From Microlunatus endophyticus (GTDB lineage Bacteria; Actinomycetota; Actinomycetes; Propionibacteriales; Propionibacteriaceae): a stretch of DNA of 64,000 nucleotides. A program made the translations under genes and the position numbers. Shown one piece after another: positions 55,164 through 63,092 of the stretch (position 1 is its first letter; each line of letters opens with the position of its first letter). The notes under the pieces were generated by a model. The model was not told the origin of the DNA and made no database searches. It saw only the letters and a program-made list of their open reading frames with translations. The stretch spans positions 620,001-684,000 of the forward strand of contig NZ_BMMZ01000001.1 of assembly GCF_014646195.1 (NCBI RefSeq). The letters run 5' to 3'.

Positions 55164-55194
55164 GCCGGGAGCGTACGGCCAGTAGGATCACTTC

Positions 55195-56064
55195 GTGCCG
55201 GAGTCGTTGGATGAACTGAAGGATCTCCTCGAGCTCGAGGAGATCGAAAGCACCCTCTTCCGAGCCAGGACGCCCAAGACCCACTTGCAGCGGGCGTTCG
55301 GCGGCCAGGTGCTGGCCCAGGCCCTCACCGCGGCCGGGCTGACGGTTCCCGAGGGCCGGTATCCGCACTCGCTGCACGGCTACTTCCTGCTCGAGGGTCG
55401 GATCGACACCCCGATCGTCTACGACGTCGACGCCGTCCGCGACGGCGGCTCGTTCTCCACCCGCAGGGTGAGTGCTCGGCAGAACGGCCACGTGATCTTC
55501 TACATGTCGACCTCGTTCCACAAGGACGAGGACGGCTGGGAGCACGCCGATCCGATGCCCGACGACGTACCGCCGCCCGAGCAGTGCCCGTCGATGTCGG
55601 AGGTGCTGAGCAAGCTGACCGGGGCGCCGGCGTCGAACTGGACCCGTGAATGGGGCGCACTGGATGTCCGGTACGTCGGCAATTCCGGTCCCGGCGGCGG
55701 TCTGCGCGACCCGCGGCACCCGGCCCGCGCCCGGCTGTGGATCAAGACCGACGGCTCACTACCTGATGATCGTTTCCTGCACACCTGCCTGCTCGCCTAC
55801 GCCAGCGACCTCACCCTGCTCGGCGCGAGTCTGGTGCCGCATGGCGAGGTGCTCGGCTCGCCCCGCGTGCAGGCTGCCTCGATCGATCACGCGATGTGGT
55901 TCCACCGGCCGTTCCGGGCCGACGACTGGCTGCTCTACGACCAGGTCTCGCCCTCGGCGTCAGCAGGGCTCGGACTGGCGACTGCGCGGCTCTTCCAGAA
56001 CGGCCTGCTGGTCGCCGACGTCGCCCAGGAGGGGTTGATCCGTCAGGCACGGCGCAAGGGCTGA
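55195..56064 (+). CDS. tesB: Acyl-CoA thioesterase II
   Basis: TesB (289 aa, GTG start) hydrolyses acyl-CoA to free fatty acid and CoA. The double hotdog fold shows FGGQVLAQALTAAGLTVPEGRYPHSLHGYFLLEG in the first domain and the active-site blocks LAYASDLTLLG (Asp), SIDHAMWFHRPF (Thr position replaced by Ser/Asp context) and NGLLVADVAQEGLIR (Gln) in the second. The length is that of E. coli TesB. It follows the PAC2 gene in the same direction. Confidence 0.92.
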   Translation: MPESLDELKDLLELEEIESTLFRARTPKTHLQRAFGGQVLAQALTAAGLTVPEGRYPHSLHGYFLLEGRIDTPIVYDVDAVRDGGSFSTRRVSARQNGHVIFYMSTSFHKDEDGWEHADPMPDDVPPPEQCPSMSEVLSKLTGAPASNWTREWGALDVRYVGNSGPGGGLRDPRHPARARLWIKTDGSLPDDRFLHTCLLAYASDLTLLGASLVPHGEVLGSPRVQAASIDHAMWFHRPFRADDWLLYDQVSPSASAGLGLATARLFQNGLLVADVAQEGLIRQARRKG

Positions 56065-56115
56065 GTCCGGATCCATGAGCCGTTTCCTCTTCCCGTGCTT
56101 CGCGCGTCGGTCCGA

Positions 56116-56129
56116 TGTCATCGTTGACA
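56116..56129. promoter_or_regulatory. LacI-family operator candidate before the secreted DUF5005-like gene
   Basis: TGTCATCGTTGACA fits the LacI-family consensus TGnnAnCGnTnnCA at every defined position and extends to an 8-base dyad (CGATGTCA/TGACATCG, 56113-56132). It lies 82 bases upstream of the start codon at 56211. No lacI-type gene is in the window. Confidence 0.6.
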
Positions 56130-56210
56130 TCGTCGGCCGGGGTTGCGAGGATCGGGGTGCCCTGATCAACGGTGACCGCGGCCCTCACGCGGTTGGGAGG
56201 AGACTCGACC

Positions 56211-57332
56211 ATGACTGGTATCAGTCGAAGGACGTTCGGAACGGCCGTACTGCTCGGCGCGGCCGGCGCAGCGACCATGGCACCCAGAGCGCTGGCCACC
56301 CCGGGGGGCCCAACGACCGGGTCGCGGACGCCGGTGGCAGCGGCGAACACCGAGCTCACCGAGGCGTTCCGGCGGTTCGGTGACAGCGGTGGCGGCTGGT
56401 CCAACCACGGCGGCTGGGGTGCCTCGGACGGCACCTACACCGCGGAGCTTCCGGGCCACCAAGTCGTCTGGCTGATGAACGACACCTTCCTCGGACCGGT
56501 CAATCCCGACGAGAGCATGACCAACCCCGGATTCATCCACGGTTCGGTCCTGCTCGGCGGTCGGGACGGCTTCCCGCGGTACACGATCACCGGCGGCACC
56601 CACGATGCGCCGACCTCGATCGCCTCCCCGCCCGACGCGGTCAACGGCGATCCCTGGTACTGGAACGCCGCCGGCATCTTCGACGCCGGCAGACTGCAGG
56701 TCTTCCAGGGCCGGATCGGCCAGACCGACGGTCCGCCACCCTGGAATTTCGGCTGGCTCGGCTCCGACATCGTGACCTACGACCGGCACTTCGCGGTCGA
56801 GAAGATCACCCGGACCTACGGCCAGACCGGAGGCGTCAACTGGGGCAACGAGCTGCTCCGGGTAGGCGGTCACATCTACATCTACGGTGAGCTCAACAGC
56901 ACCATGTACGTCGCCCGGGCACGCTCCGGCCATCTTATCGACAAGCACTGGCAGTTCTACACCGGCAGCGGCTGGTCCTCGGCCGAGAGCGACGCGGCAC
57001 CGCTGGTGACCGATCTCGGAGCCTCGTACAGCGTGACGCCGGTCAACGGACGGTACGTGCTCAGCACGACGGCCTCGGCGATCTTCGTCGACCATCAGAT
57101 CTACCTGGCGACCGCCCCGACCCCGGTGGGCCCCTTCACGCCCAAGACCCCGGTCTACACGCCGCCGGAGTCCCAGGTATCGGGGATCTACACCTACAAC
57201 GTCGCGGCGCACCTGCAGATCAGCCGGCCCGGCGAGCTGGTGCTGTCCTACAACGTCAACGCCCAGAACGGCGACGACATCCTGGCTGACGCCAACAACA
57301 ACCGGCCGCGCTTCATCACCGTCCGCTTCTGA
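56211..57332 (+). CDS. Tat-secreted DUF5005/DUF4185-like protein
   Basis: This is a 373-aa exported protein. The N-terminus MTGISRRTFGTAVLLGAAGAATMAPRALA has a Tat motif (SRRTF) and hydrophobic core. The mature part, LTEAFRRFGDSGGGWSNHGGWGASDGTYTAELPGHQVVWLMNDTFLGPVNPDES, resembles DUF5005/DUF4185 domains, which are predicted five-bladed propellers related to glycan-active proteins. Hydrolytic activity is not shown. ATG 56211 follows GGGAGGAG by about eight bases. A LacI-type operator upstream suggests sugar control. Confidence 0.78.
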   Translation: MTGISRRTFGTAVLLGAAGAATMAPRALATPGGPTTGSRTPVAAANTELTEAFRRFGDSGGGWSNHGGWGASDGTYTAELPGHQVVWLMNDTFLGPVNPDESMTNPGFIHGSVLLGGRDGFPRYTITGGTHDAPTSIASPPDAVNGDPWYWNAAGIFDAGRLQVFQGRIGQTDGPPPWNFGWLGSDIVTYDRHFAVEKITRTYGQTGGVNWGNELLRVGGHIYIYGELNSTMYVARARSGHLIDKHWQFYTGSGWSSAESDAAPLVTDLGASYSVTPVNGRYVLSTTASAIFVDHQIYLATAPTPVGPFTPKTPVYTPPESQVSGIYTYNVAAHLQISRPGELVLSYNVNAQNGDDILADANNNRPRFITVRF

Positions 57333-57374
57333 GTATCGACCTCTGAGTATCGACCTCTGAGAATCCGCCTCTGG
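57329..57374. repeat. 14-bp tandem repeat (about 3.3 copies) starting at a stop codon
   Basis: CTGAGTATCGACCT occurs at 57329-57342 and 57343-57356 exactly, and as CTGAGAATCCGCCT at 57357-57370 (11 of 14), followed by CTGG. The first TGA is the stop of the DUF5005-like gene. The three TGA triplets fall in all three reading frames. Confidence 0.93.
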
Positions 57375-57383
57375 AGCGTGCAA

Positions 57384-57414
57384 AAGGGCCGGTCACCTGT
57401 GGTGACCGGCCCTT
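57384..57414. terminator. Bidirectional terminator between DUF5005-like gene and sigB
   Basis: AAGGGCCGGTCACC (57384-57397) pairs perfectly with GGTGACCGGCCCTT (57401-57414), a 14-bp stem with a three-base loop. It is 12 bases beyond the sigB stop on the minus strand and also follows the plus-strand gene. An A-run (57382-57385) gives a T-tract for the minus-strand transcript. Confidence 0.88.
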
Positions 57415-57426
57415 CGCGCTGCTTCC

Positions 57427-58377
57427 TTATGCTGCCAGCGTCGACGCGCTGCGCAGCTTGGCGATCGCGTGCCGTTCGATCTGGCGGACCCGCTCGGCAG
57501 TGATGCCCCAGACGGCGCCGATATCGGCCAGCTTGGCCTGACGACCGTCCAGCAGGCCGTACCGGCGGCGTACGACATCCGCCGACCGCTCGTCCAGCTG
57601 GTCCAGCAGGGCCTCGAGACGCTCGTGCTCCTCGGCGTCCAGGAACACCTCGTCCGGGCCCGGCATCGGCTCGCGGGCGATCAGATCACCCAGAGCGGTG
57701 TCGCCACCCTCCTCGACCGGGGCGTCCAGGCTGACGTGATCGCGGCCGTACCGCATCAGATCCAGCACCCGATCCTCGTCGACACCCATCTCCTCGGCGA
57801 TCTCGTCGATCTCCGGATCGCGGCCCAGCCGCCGTTCCAGCGTCCGGCGCACCGCGCCGACCTGGTTGACCTGCTCGGCGACGTGCACCGGCAGCCGGAC
57901 GATCCGGCCCTGCTGGGCAATGCCACGACTGATCGACTGCCGGACCCACCAGGTGCCGTAGGTGGAGAACTTGAAGCCCTTGGTGTAGTCGAATTTCTCG
58001 ACCGCGCGGATCAGTCCGGTATTGCCCTCCTGGACCAGGTCCAGCAGCGGCATCTGGGCGCGGCCGTACTTGCGGGCGACCGAGACGACCAGGCGCAGAT
58101 TCGCCATCACGAACCGGCGTTGTGCCTGCTGGCCGTCCTCGATCAGGAACTGCAACTCGTCGTCGGTGATCCCGACGGCCTTCTTGCCTCGCTCCTTGGG
58201 GGACACCTCACCTGCGAGCAGCTTGCTCGCGTAGAGACCGATCTCGATGCGCTTGGCCAGCTCAACCTCCTCCTCGGCGGTCAGCAGTGGCGTCTTGGCG
58301 ATTCCATCCAGGTAGAGACCGACAGCATCCTTACCTTCGATGCCCTCGTTGACGCGGCTCGAAGTTCTCGTTGCCAC
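57427..58377 (-). CDS. sigB: Group 2 RNA polymerase sigma factor SigB
   Basis: This is a 316-aa sigma-70 family protein lacking the long region 1.1 of the primary sigma. It has region 1.2 (DAVGLYLDGIAKTPLLTAEEEVELAKRIE), region 2 (NLRLVVSVARKYGRAQMPLLDLVQEGNTGLIRAVEKFDYTKGFKFSTYGTWWVRQSISRG), region 3 and region 4 (LADIGAVWGITAERVRQIERHAIAKLR). In actinobacteria SigB serves stationary phase and stress. GTG 58377 was chosen because AAGGGG lies eight bases upstream and the alignment starts there. An ECF-type promoter is recognisable upstream. Confidence 0.92.
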   Translation of the reverse strand: MATRTSSRVNEGIEGKDAVGLYLDGIAKTPLLTAEEEVELAKRIEIGLYASKLLAGEVSPKERGKKAVGITDDELQFLIEDGQQAQRRFVMANLRLVVSVARKYGRAQMPLLDLVQEGNTGLIRAVEKFDYTKGFKFSTYGTWWVRQSISRGIAQQGRIVRLPVHVAEQVNQVGAVRRTLERRLGRDPEIDEIAEEMGVDEDRVLDLMRYGRDHVSLDAPVEEGGDTALGDLIAREPMPGPDEVFLDAEEHERLEALLDQLDERSADVVRRRYGLLDGRQAKLADIGAVWGITAERVRQIERHAIAKLRSASTLAA

Positions 58378-58407
58378 TTCTGTCCCCTTTCGTTGGCTAC
58401 ACACATT

Positions 58408-58437
58408 CAACGTTCCGGGGGTGACGCAGGATTCCGC
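58408..58437 (-). promoter_or_regulatory. ECF-type promoter candidate upstream of sigB
   Basis: On the minus strand GCGGAAT (58437-58431) and AACGTTG (58414-58408), separated by 16 bases, fit the ECF pattern GGAA(C/T)-N16-CGTT used at mycobacterial sigB. Transcription would start about 20 bases before the GTG. The rest of the 180-base gap to 58557 shows nothing clear. Confidence 0.45.
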
Positions 58438-58557
58438 GAGCACCCTGAAGAGTCCCTGAATGTCGCTTCGGGGTCACTCCGTACGGAATCTCGATACCCG
58501 TCGTCTCGACCGGCAACCGGACAACAAGGGCAGTGATGCTCCTGTTCCCGAGGGGAG

Positions 58558-59394
58558 TCACATCCGCATCCGGGGGTCGGCGGCGACCGGAATCAGATCC
58601 TTGGCGCTGAACGGGAAGAACTCATCCGGGTCGAAGTCGTAGCCACCGTTCTTGCCTTCCGCGAGCACTGTGACCAGCTGGCCGCCGGTGGTTTCGACCT
58701 CGACGCCGAATCCGCCGGCATCGTCGGGCAGCCGGATCATCGTGATGCTGCGTGCACCCGCGACGCCTTTCGGGCTGATCCGATGACAGGTCGAGCCGTC
58801 ATAGGAAGCGGAAGTCTTGTCGCAGAAACTCGCCGCGTAGGTGTTCGTGGTGTCCCGGGAGATGTCCACCTCGATCTGACCCACCCCTGGACCGGTCGCG
58901 TTGTACCAGGTGAACTGGCCGCCCACGCCGGTCAGCTGCTCGGGTTGCGGATCCTCGTCCCAGCTGTTGAACGCCTTGTAGGTGTCGACGATCCGCCGAT
59001 GATGCGGATCGAGGTGGCCGTAGACCGCTGCCCGGACCTTCGGATAGAGCACCTTGTCGAGCTGCCGGGACTCGGCCGCGATCTCGGCATCCGGGCCGGA
59101 CATCGTCGGCTGCTGGGTCGGCGGATCGGCGGGACTGACCGGCAGGCTCCGGGCGTGCCCGGGTCCGATCCGTGGCAGCACGGCCACACCGACGAGGACC
59201 ATGATCAGCACGGCGACGGTAGCGGCGACCACACCACCGACACTCCGGCGCCGGAGGTGCCGGCGGCGTTCCCGGCCGCGGACCAGATCGGCCCCGGGGT
59301 CCGCATCCGGCGGTGGCGCGAGATCGACCAGCCGGCCCAGCTCGCGGCCGACCACCTCGTCCAGCGCTTCGTCATGATCAATCACGCGGATCAC
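58558..59394 (-). CDS. Membrane protein encoded with ECF sigma factor, probable anti-sigma factor
   Basis: This is a 278-aa single-pass protein. The cytoplasmic N-terminus (about 1-50) ends in a basic RGRERRRHLRRR stretch, followed by a transmembrane helix at about 52-74 (GGVVAATVAVLIMVLVGVAVLP) and a 200-residue outer domain. The zinc-binding HxxxCxxC of ZAS anti-sigma factors is absent, so the class is uncertain. Its start overlaps the sigma-factor end by 17 bases, the usual coupling for sigma/anti-sigma pairs. Confidence 0.72.
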   Translation of the reverse strand: MIRVIDHDEALDEVVGRELGRLVDLAPPPDADPGADLVRGRERRRHLRRRSVGGVVAATVAVLIMVLVGVAVLPRIGPGHARSLPVSPADPPTQQPTMSGPDAEIAAESRQLDKVLYPKVRAAVYGHLDPHHRRIVDTYKAFNSWDEDPQPEQLTGVGGQFTWYNATGPGVGQIEVDISRDTTNTYAASFCDKTSASYDGSTCHRISPKGVAGARSITMIRLPDDAGGFGVEVETTGGQLVTVLAEGKNGGYDFDPDEFFPFSAKDLIPVAADPRMRM

Positions 59395-59926
59395 CTGGCC
59401 TTCCTGTCCCGGGGGACGGGCTGTCGTCCAGCAGCAACACGCCGCGAAGGATGCTGAGGGCTGCCGAGGTTTGGCTCTTGACGGTGCCCGTGCTGACTCC
59501 GAGGTCGTCGGCGACCTCTTGCACCGACAGTCCCCAGTAGTGCCGCAGGATCACCACCCGTCGCTGTTTCGGGCTCAGCCGTCTCAGCGCAGCCCACAAC
59601 TCGTCGTTGTCCTCGGATGCCGGTTCCGGTTCTGCCGGCTGATCGATCAGGTCGAGTCCGGGAACCTCGCGATGCCATCGCTGCCGGGCGTGGTCGATGT
59701 GGGTGTTGATGATCGCGCGGCGGGCGTACGCACCGATGTCGACCCGGCCGTGGAGGCGGCGCCAGCGGACGTACAGCTTGACCAGGGTCGATTGGACGAT
59801 GTCCTCGGCACGCTCCCGGTCACCACCGGTCAGGAGGTAGGCGGTCCCGAAGAGCGCCCGCCGACGCGCGGCGACGAAGTCGGTGAACGCGGCATCGAGC
59901 TGCGCGTCCTGCTCGCGGCGGCTCAC
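59378..59926 (-). CDS. SigE-family ECF sigma factor
   Basis: This is a 182-aa ECF sigma factor. Region 2 (about 12-75) reads FTDFVAARRRALFGTAYLLTGGDRERAEDIVQSTLVKLYVRWRRL, and region 4 (about 110-160) reads LWAALRRLSPKQRRVVILRHYWGLSVQEVADDLGVSTGTVKSQTSAAL. The FVAARRRALFGTAYLLTGD pattern is that of the actinobacterial SigE-family group. It is transcribed with the overlapping membrane protein gene, probably its regulator. An inverted repeat lies upstream at 59973-60000. Confidence 0.9.
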   Translation of the reverse strand: MSRREQDAQLDAAFTDFVAARRRALFGTAYLLTGGDRERAEDIVQSTLVKLYVRWRRLHGRVDIGAYARRAIINTHIDHARQRWHREVPGLDLIDQPAEPEPASEDNDELWAALRRLSPKQRRVVILRHYWGLSVQEVADDLGVSTGTVKSQTSAALSILRGVLLLDDSPSPGTGRPGDPRD

Positions 59927-59972
59927 ACCGTCCGCCCGTCCCGGCCCGTCACGTCCCGCAGACCTCCCGTCC

Positions 59973-60000
59973 GATGTCGGGCGCCCGTCGACCCGACATC
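59973..60000. other. Inverted repeat between the ECF operon and the S9 peptidase gene
   Basis: GATGTCGGG (59973-59981) and CCCGACATC (59992-60000) are perfect 9-base complements with a 10-base spacer. The element is 46 bases upstream of the sigma factor start and 56 bases past the peptidase stop, so it may be the peptidase terminator or a sigma-operon operator. Confidence 0.5.
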
Positions 60001-60055
60001 AGCTATGACGCGTGCGGAGTCGGTTCGGTTGTCTCCGAGTCCGATGTTTCTTCCG

Positions 60056-62212
60056 TCAGCTCACCTGATCGATCAGCCAGGCGAACTCGAAGGCGGTCTC
60101 CTTCCAGCCCTGGTATCGTCCCGAGACCCCGCCGTGGCCGGCCTGCATCTCAGTCTTCAGCAGGATCGGCCGGTCCGGGCCGTTGGTCGCAGTGTGCCGC
60201 AGGGCGGCGATCCACTTGGCCGGCTCGGTGAAGAGCACCCGGGTGTCGTTCAGGCTGGTCGTCGCCAGGATCGCCGGGTAGTCCTTGGCCTCGACATTCT
60301 CGTACGGGCTGTAGGACTTCATGTAGGCATAGATCTCCGGATCGTGCAGTGGGTCGCCCCACTCCTCCCATTCGGTGACGGTCAGCGGCAGCTCGGGCAT
60401 CAGGATCGACGTCAGCGGGTCGACGAAGGGCACGCCGGCGTGGATCGCACGGAAGGCGTCCGGAGCGAGATTGGCCACCGCACCCATCAACAGTCCGCCG
60501 GCACTGGCGCCGCGAGCAGCCAGCCGATCGGCCGAGGTGTAGCCCGCCGAGACCAGATAGCGCGCGGCGTCGACGAAGTCGGTGAAAGTGTTGATCTTGG
60601 TCGTGGTGCGGCCTCCGCTGTACCAGGCACGTCCCATCTCGCCGCCGCCGCGGATGTGGGCGATCGCGTACACGAAACCGCGGTCCAGCAGGGAAAGCCG
60701 GGCGATCTGGAAGCTCGGGTCCATCGAGGCCTCGTACGACCCGTAGCCGTAGATCAGCGCCGGTGCACTGCCGTCGATCGGCGTGTCCTTGGCGTAGACG
60801 ATGGAGATCGGGATCTTGGTGCCGTCCTGGGCAGTCGCCCAGTCCCGCACCTGGACGTAGCCCTCCGGCCGGTAGGCGCCCTTGGTCGGATGAGCAAGGA
60901 CCGGGGTGATCTTGCGCAGGATCAGCTCCCGATCTGCGACCCGGTAGTCGTAGACGGAGCCGGGCGTCACCAGGGAGGTGTACGAGAGCCGGACCAGACC
61001 GGTCGCGTACTCGCTGCCGGAGAACGATCCGACCGTGTAGAGCGGCTCGGCGAATTCGATGTCCCAGCCTTCGCCGAGATCGCCGATGCCGTCGCGCGGG
61101 ATGATGTGCACACCCGTCAATCCGTTGCGCCGCAGGCCGACCACGACGAAATCGGCGTACGCGTCCACTTCATCCAGCCGGACGCCCGGCTGATGATCAA
61201 GAACCGTCTGCCACTGTTCGTGGCTGCTGGCGTCAAGCGGTGCTTGTGCCAGGGCGAAGTCCTCGGCGCCGCCGTCGTTGTGCAAGATCAACAGTCGGTC
61301 GCCGGCCGGCTCGACCTCGTACTCGACGCCTTGGCGACGGGGCGCGACGATTCGCGGTTCGGCCGTCGGATCGCCGCTGGACAGCAGCCTGACCTCGGTC
61401 GTCAACTTGCTGCCGGCGTGGATCACGATCCATTCCCGGTCCCGGCTGTTGCCGACGCTGACCCAGTAGCGCTCATCGGGTTCTGCGAAAATCACCGGGT
61501 CCGTCGAGGAGTCCGTCCCGAGCGCGTGCCGGAAGATCTGGAAGGGCCGCCAGGCGTCGTCCGCGCGGGTGTAGAAGAGTTGGTCATCGCCGGCCCAGGC
61601 GAGCCCGTAGGCGACGTCGGAGATCACGTCCGGCAACTGCTCGCCGGTCACCAGATTCCGCAGCCGGAGCTGGTAACGCTCGTTGCCCATCAGATCGACG
61701 GCGTAGGCGAGCAGGCCGCCGCCGGGGGAGACGCTGAAGGCTCCGAGGGAGAAGAACTCGTTGTCGCCGGCCTCGGCATTGCTGTCCAGCAGCACCTCCT
61801 CGCCCGGGATGTCGGCCGCGATATCGGGCGGGGTCTGCGGGTCGGCGGCAGGTGCCCGGCAGAAGATCGGATACTCCCCGCCCTCGATCGTGCGCTGGTA
61901 GTACCAGTACGCCGGCGCCTCGCCGTCCGGTCCGGGCAGGTGGCTGGTGTAGGACGGGACGCTGAGGTCGGTCTCCTTGGTCCGTGACCGGATGTCGGTG
62001 AAGATCTCCTCACGCAGCCCGTCGAGGTGCCTGGTCTGCTCCTCGGTGTAGGAGTTCTCGGCCTCGAGGTAGGAGATCACCGCCGGGTCGTTCTTGTCCC
62101 GGAGCCACTCGTACGGGTCGTCGAAGGTGTCGCCGTGGTGCGTGCGGATGAAGGAGCGGCGCTCGGCGATCGGAGGCTCGGTGGCAGCAATGTGCGTGTC
62201 TTGTGCGGTCAC
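60056..62212 (-). CDS. S9-family oligopeptidase (oligopeptidase B-like)
   Basis: This is a 718-aa prolyl-oligopeptidase-family serine peptidase. The N-terminal propeller (about 70-410) is followed by a catalytic alpha/beta-hydrolase domain, with the nucleophile Ser in RLAARGASAGGLLMGAVANLAP, VYAIAHIRGGGEMGRAWY, and the His in EMQAGHGGVSGRYQGWKE. It is cytoplasmic, with no signal peptide. The PTRB-type cleavage preference (after basic residues) is probable. GTG 62212 starts five bases after the upstream thioesterase stop, so both are co-transcribed. Confidence 0.92.
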   Translation of the reverse strand: MTAQDTHIAATEPPIAERRSFIRTHHGDTFDDPYEWLRDKNDPAVISYLEAENSYTEEQTRHLDGLREEIFTDIRSRTKETDLSVPSYTSHLPGPDGEAPAYWYYQRTIEGGEYPIFCRAPAADPQTPPDIAADIPGEEVLLDSNAEAGDNEFFSLGAFSVSPGGGLLAYAVDLMGNERYQLRLRNLVTGEQLPDVISDVAYGLAWAGDDQLFYTRADDAWRPFQIFRHALGTDSSTDPVIFAEPDERYWVSVGNSRDREWIVIHAGSKLTTEVRLLSSGDPTAEPRIVAPRRQGVEYEVEPAGDRLLILHNDGGAEDFALAQAPLDASSHEQWQTVLDHQPGVRLDEVDAYADFVVVGLRRNGLTGVHIIPRDGIGDLGEGWDIEFAEPLYTVGSFSGSEYATGLVRLSYTSLVTPGSVYDYRVADRELILRKITPVLAHPTKGAYRPEGYVQVRDWATAQDGTKIPISIVYAKDTPIDGSAPALIYGYGSYEASMDPSFQIARLSLLDRGFVYAIAHIRGGGEMGRAWYSGGRTTTKINTFTDFVDAARYLVSAGYTSADRLAARGASAGGLLMGAVANLAPDAFRAIHAGVPFVDPLTSILMPELPLTVTEWEEWGDPLHDPEIYAYMKSYSPYENVEAKDYPAILATTSLNDTRVLFTEPAKWIAALRHTATNGPDRPILLKTEMQAGHGGVSGRYQGWKETAFEFAWLIDQVS

Positions 62213-62216
62213 CCGC

Positions 62217-63050
62217 TCAGGCTAGTGGGCGTTCATCCGACAGCTTGCGCAGCGTCAGGATCTGTTCGGCCCGGCCGACAGGCCCGCTCGGGTCGTACAA
62301 CGTCGTGGTGGTCAGGCCGATCCCGGACGCTCCCCAGATCGCGGTGCTGTCCAGCCCGACCCAACACCGGGCCGGGTCGTCGAACCGCGGCGCCCGGTAG
62401 TAGTGGATGGTCAGATCGATGTTGGGGAATGCCCATCGGTTCGGATGCTGGCGGGCGGCGATGCCGTTGGCGGTGTCGACGAGAGCGGTGAAGGTGGCCA
62501 GGTCGGATGCCGGCTCGCCCTCGACCAGCCCGACGTCGGAGCGCAACCAAGCCCGACTGCTGCCCGGTACGGATGCGGGATCGACTCGGAAGTCGACGCT
62601 GTCGATGTAGCCGCCGGACCAGAAGCCGGCGACGTCCCAGTTCGGCCATGCCTCCGGGCCGGGCATCGGCGCAGGCCCGCCGCCGGCGACCGCGGCGGTG
62701 TCGGAGGTCGCCAGCCGCCAACCGGTCGCCCTGATCGCCGGCCGGCTGCTGATGATCATGCGTGCCTCGACCATCTCGATGGTCCTGCCGGGGCGTACGA
62801 CCTCGACCTCGATCTCGAACGGCTCGCGGCTGATCACCCCGAGGATCTCGTAGCTGATCCGGCAGAGTTGAAGATCATCGCGCGGATACTGCGTCTGCAG
62901 GGCATGGGCCAGCAGTCCGGAGGCCGGCCCCATGTGCTGCTCGGCCTCCCGCCAGGCACCCTGGGTGTGCTCGGTCGGCTCGAAACGGTTGTCGCCGATC
63001 CGTCGGTAGAAGCTGGCAGTTGGGTCCGATGTGGAGTCCGACCTGGTCAC
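62217..63050 (-). CDS. Thioesterase-like (TesB-type double hotdog) protein
   Basis: This is a 277-aa protein of the acyl-CoA thioesterase/thioesterase-like superfamily. FEPTEHTQGAWREAEQHMGPASGLLAHALQTQYP and CRISYEILGVISREPFEIEVEVVRPGRTIEMVEARMI fit the first hotdog domain, and FPNIDLTIHYYRAPRFDDPARCWVGLDSTAIWG the second. It is not a close TesB homologue (a true tesB lies at 55195). The substrate is unknown. It is probably the first gene of a two-gene operon with the oligopeptidase. Confidence 0.83.
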   Translation of the reverse strand: MTRSDSTSDPTASFYRRIGDNRFEPTEHTQGAWREAEQHMGPASGLLAHALQTQYPRDDLQLCRISYEILGVISREPFEIEVEVVRPGRTIEMVEARMIISSRPAIRATGWRLATSDTAAVAGGGPAPMPGPEAWPNWDVAGFWSGGYIDSVDFRVDPASVPGSSRAWLRSDVGLVEGEPASDLATFTALVDTANGIAARQHPNRWAFPNIDLTIHYYRAPRFDDPARCWVGLDSTAIWGASGIGLTTTTLYDPSGPVGRAEQILTLRKLSDERPLA

Positions 63051-63092
63051 CGCAGGAGCCTAATCCGCCACCCCGTGGGTAAAGATGGGCCC

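Noticed and set aside
56075..56383. Small CDS beginning MSRFLFPCFARRSD
   Set aside because: The frame overlaps the LacI-type operator and runs out of frame into the DUF5005-like gene. It has no family resemblance and no ribosome-binding site.
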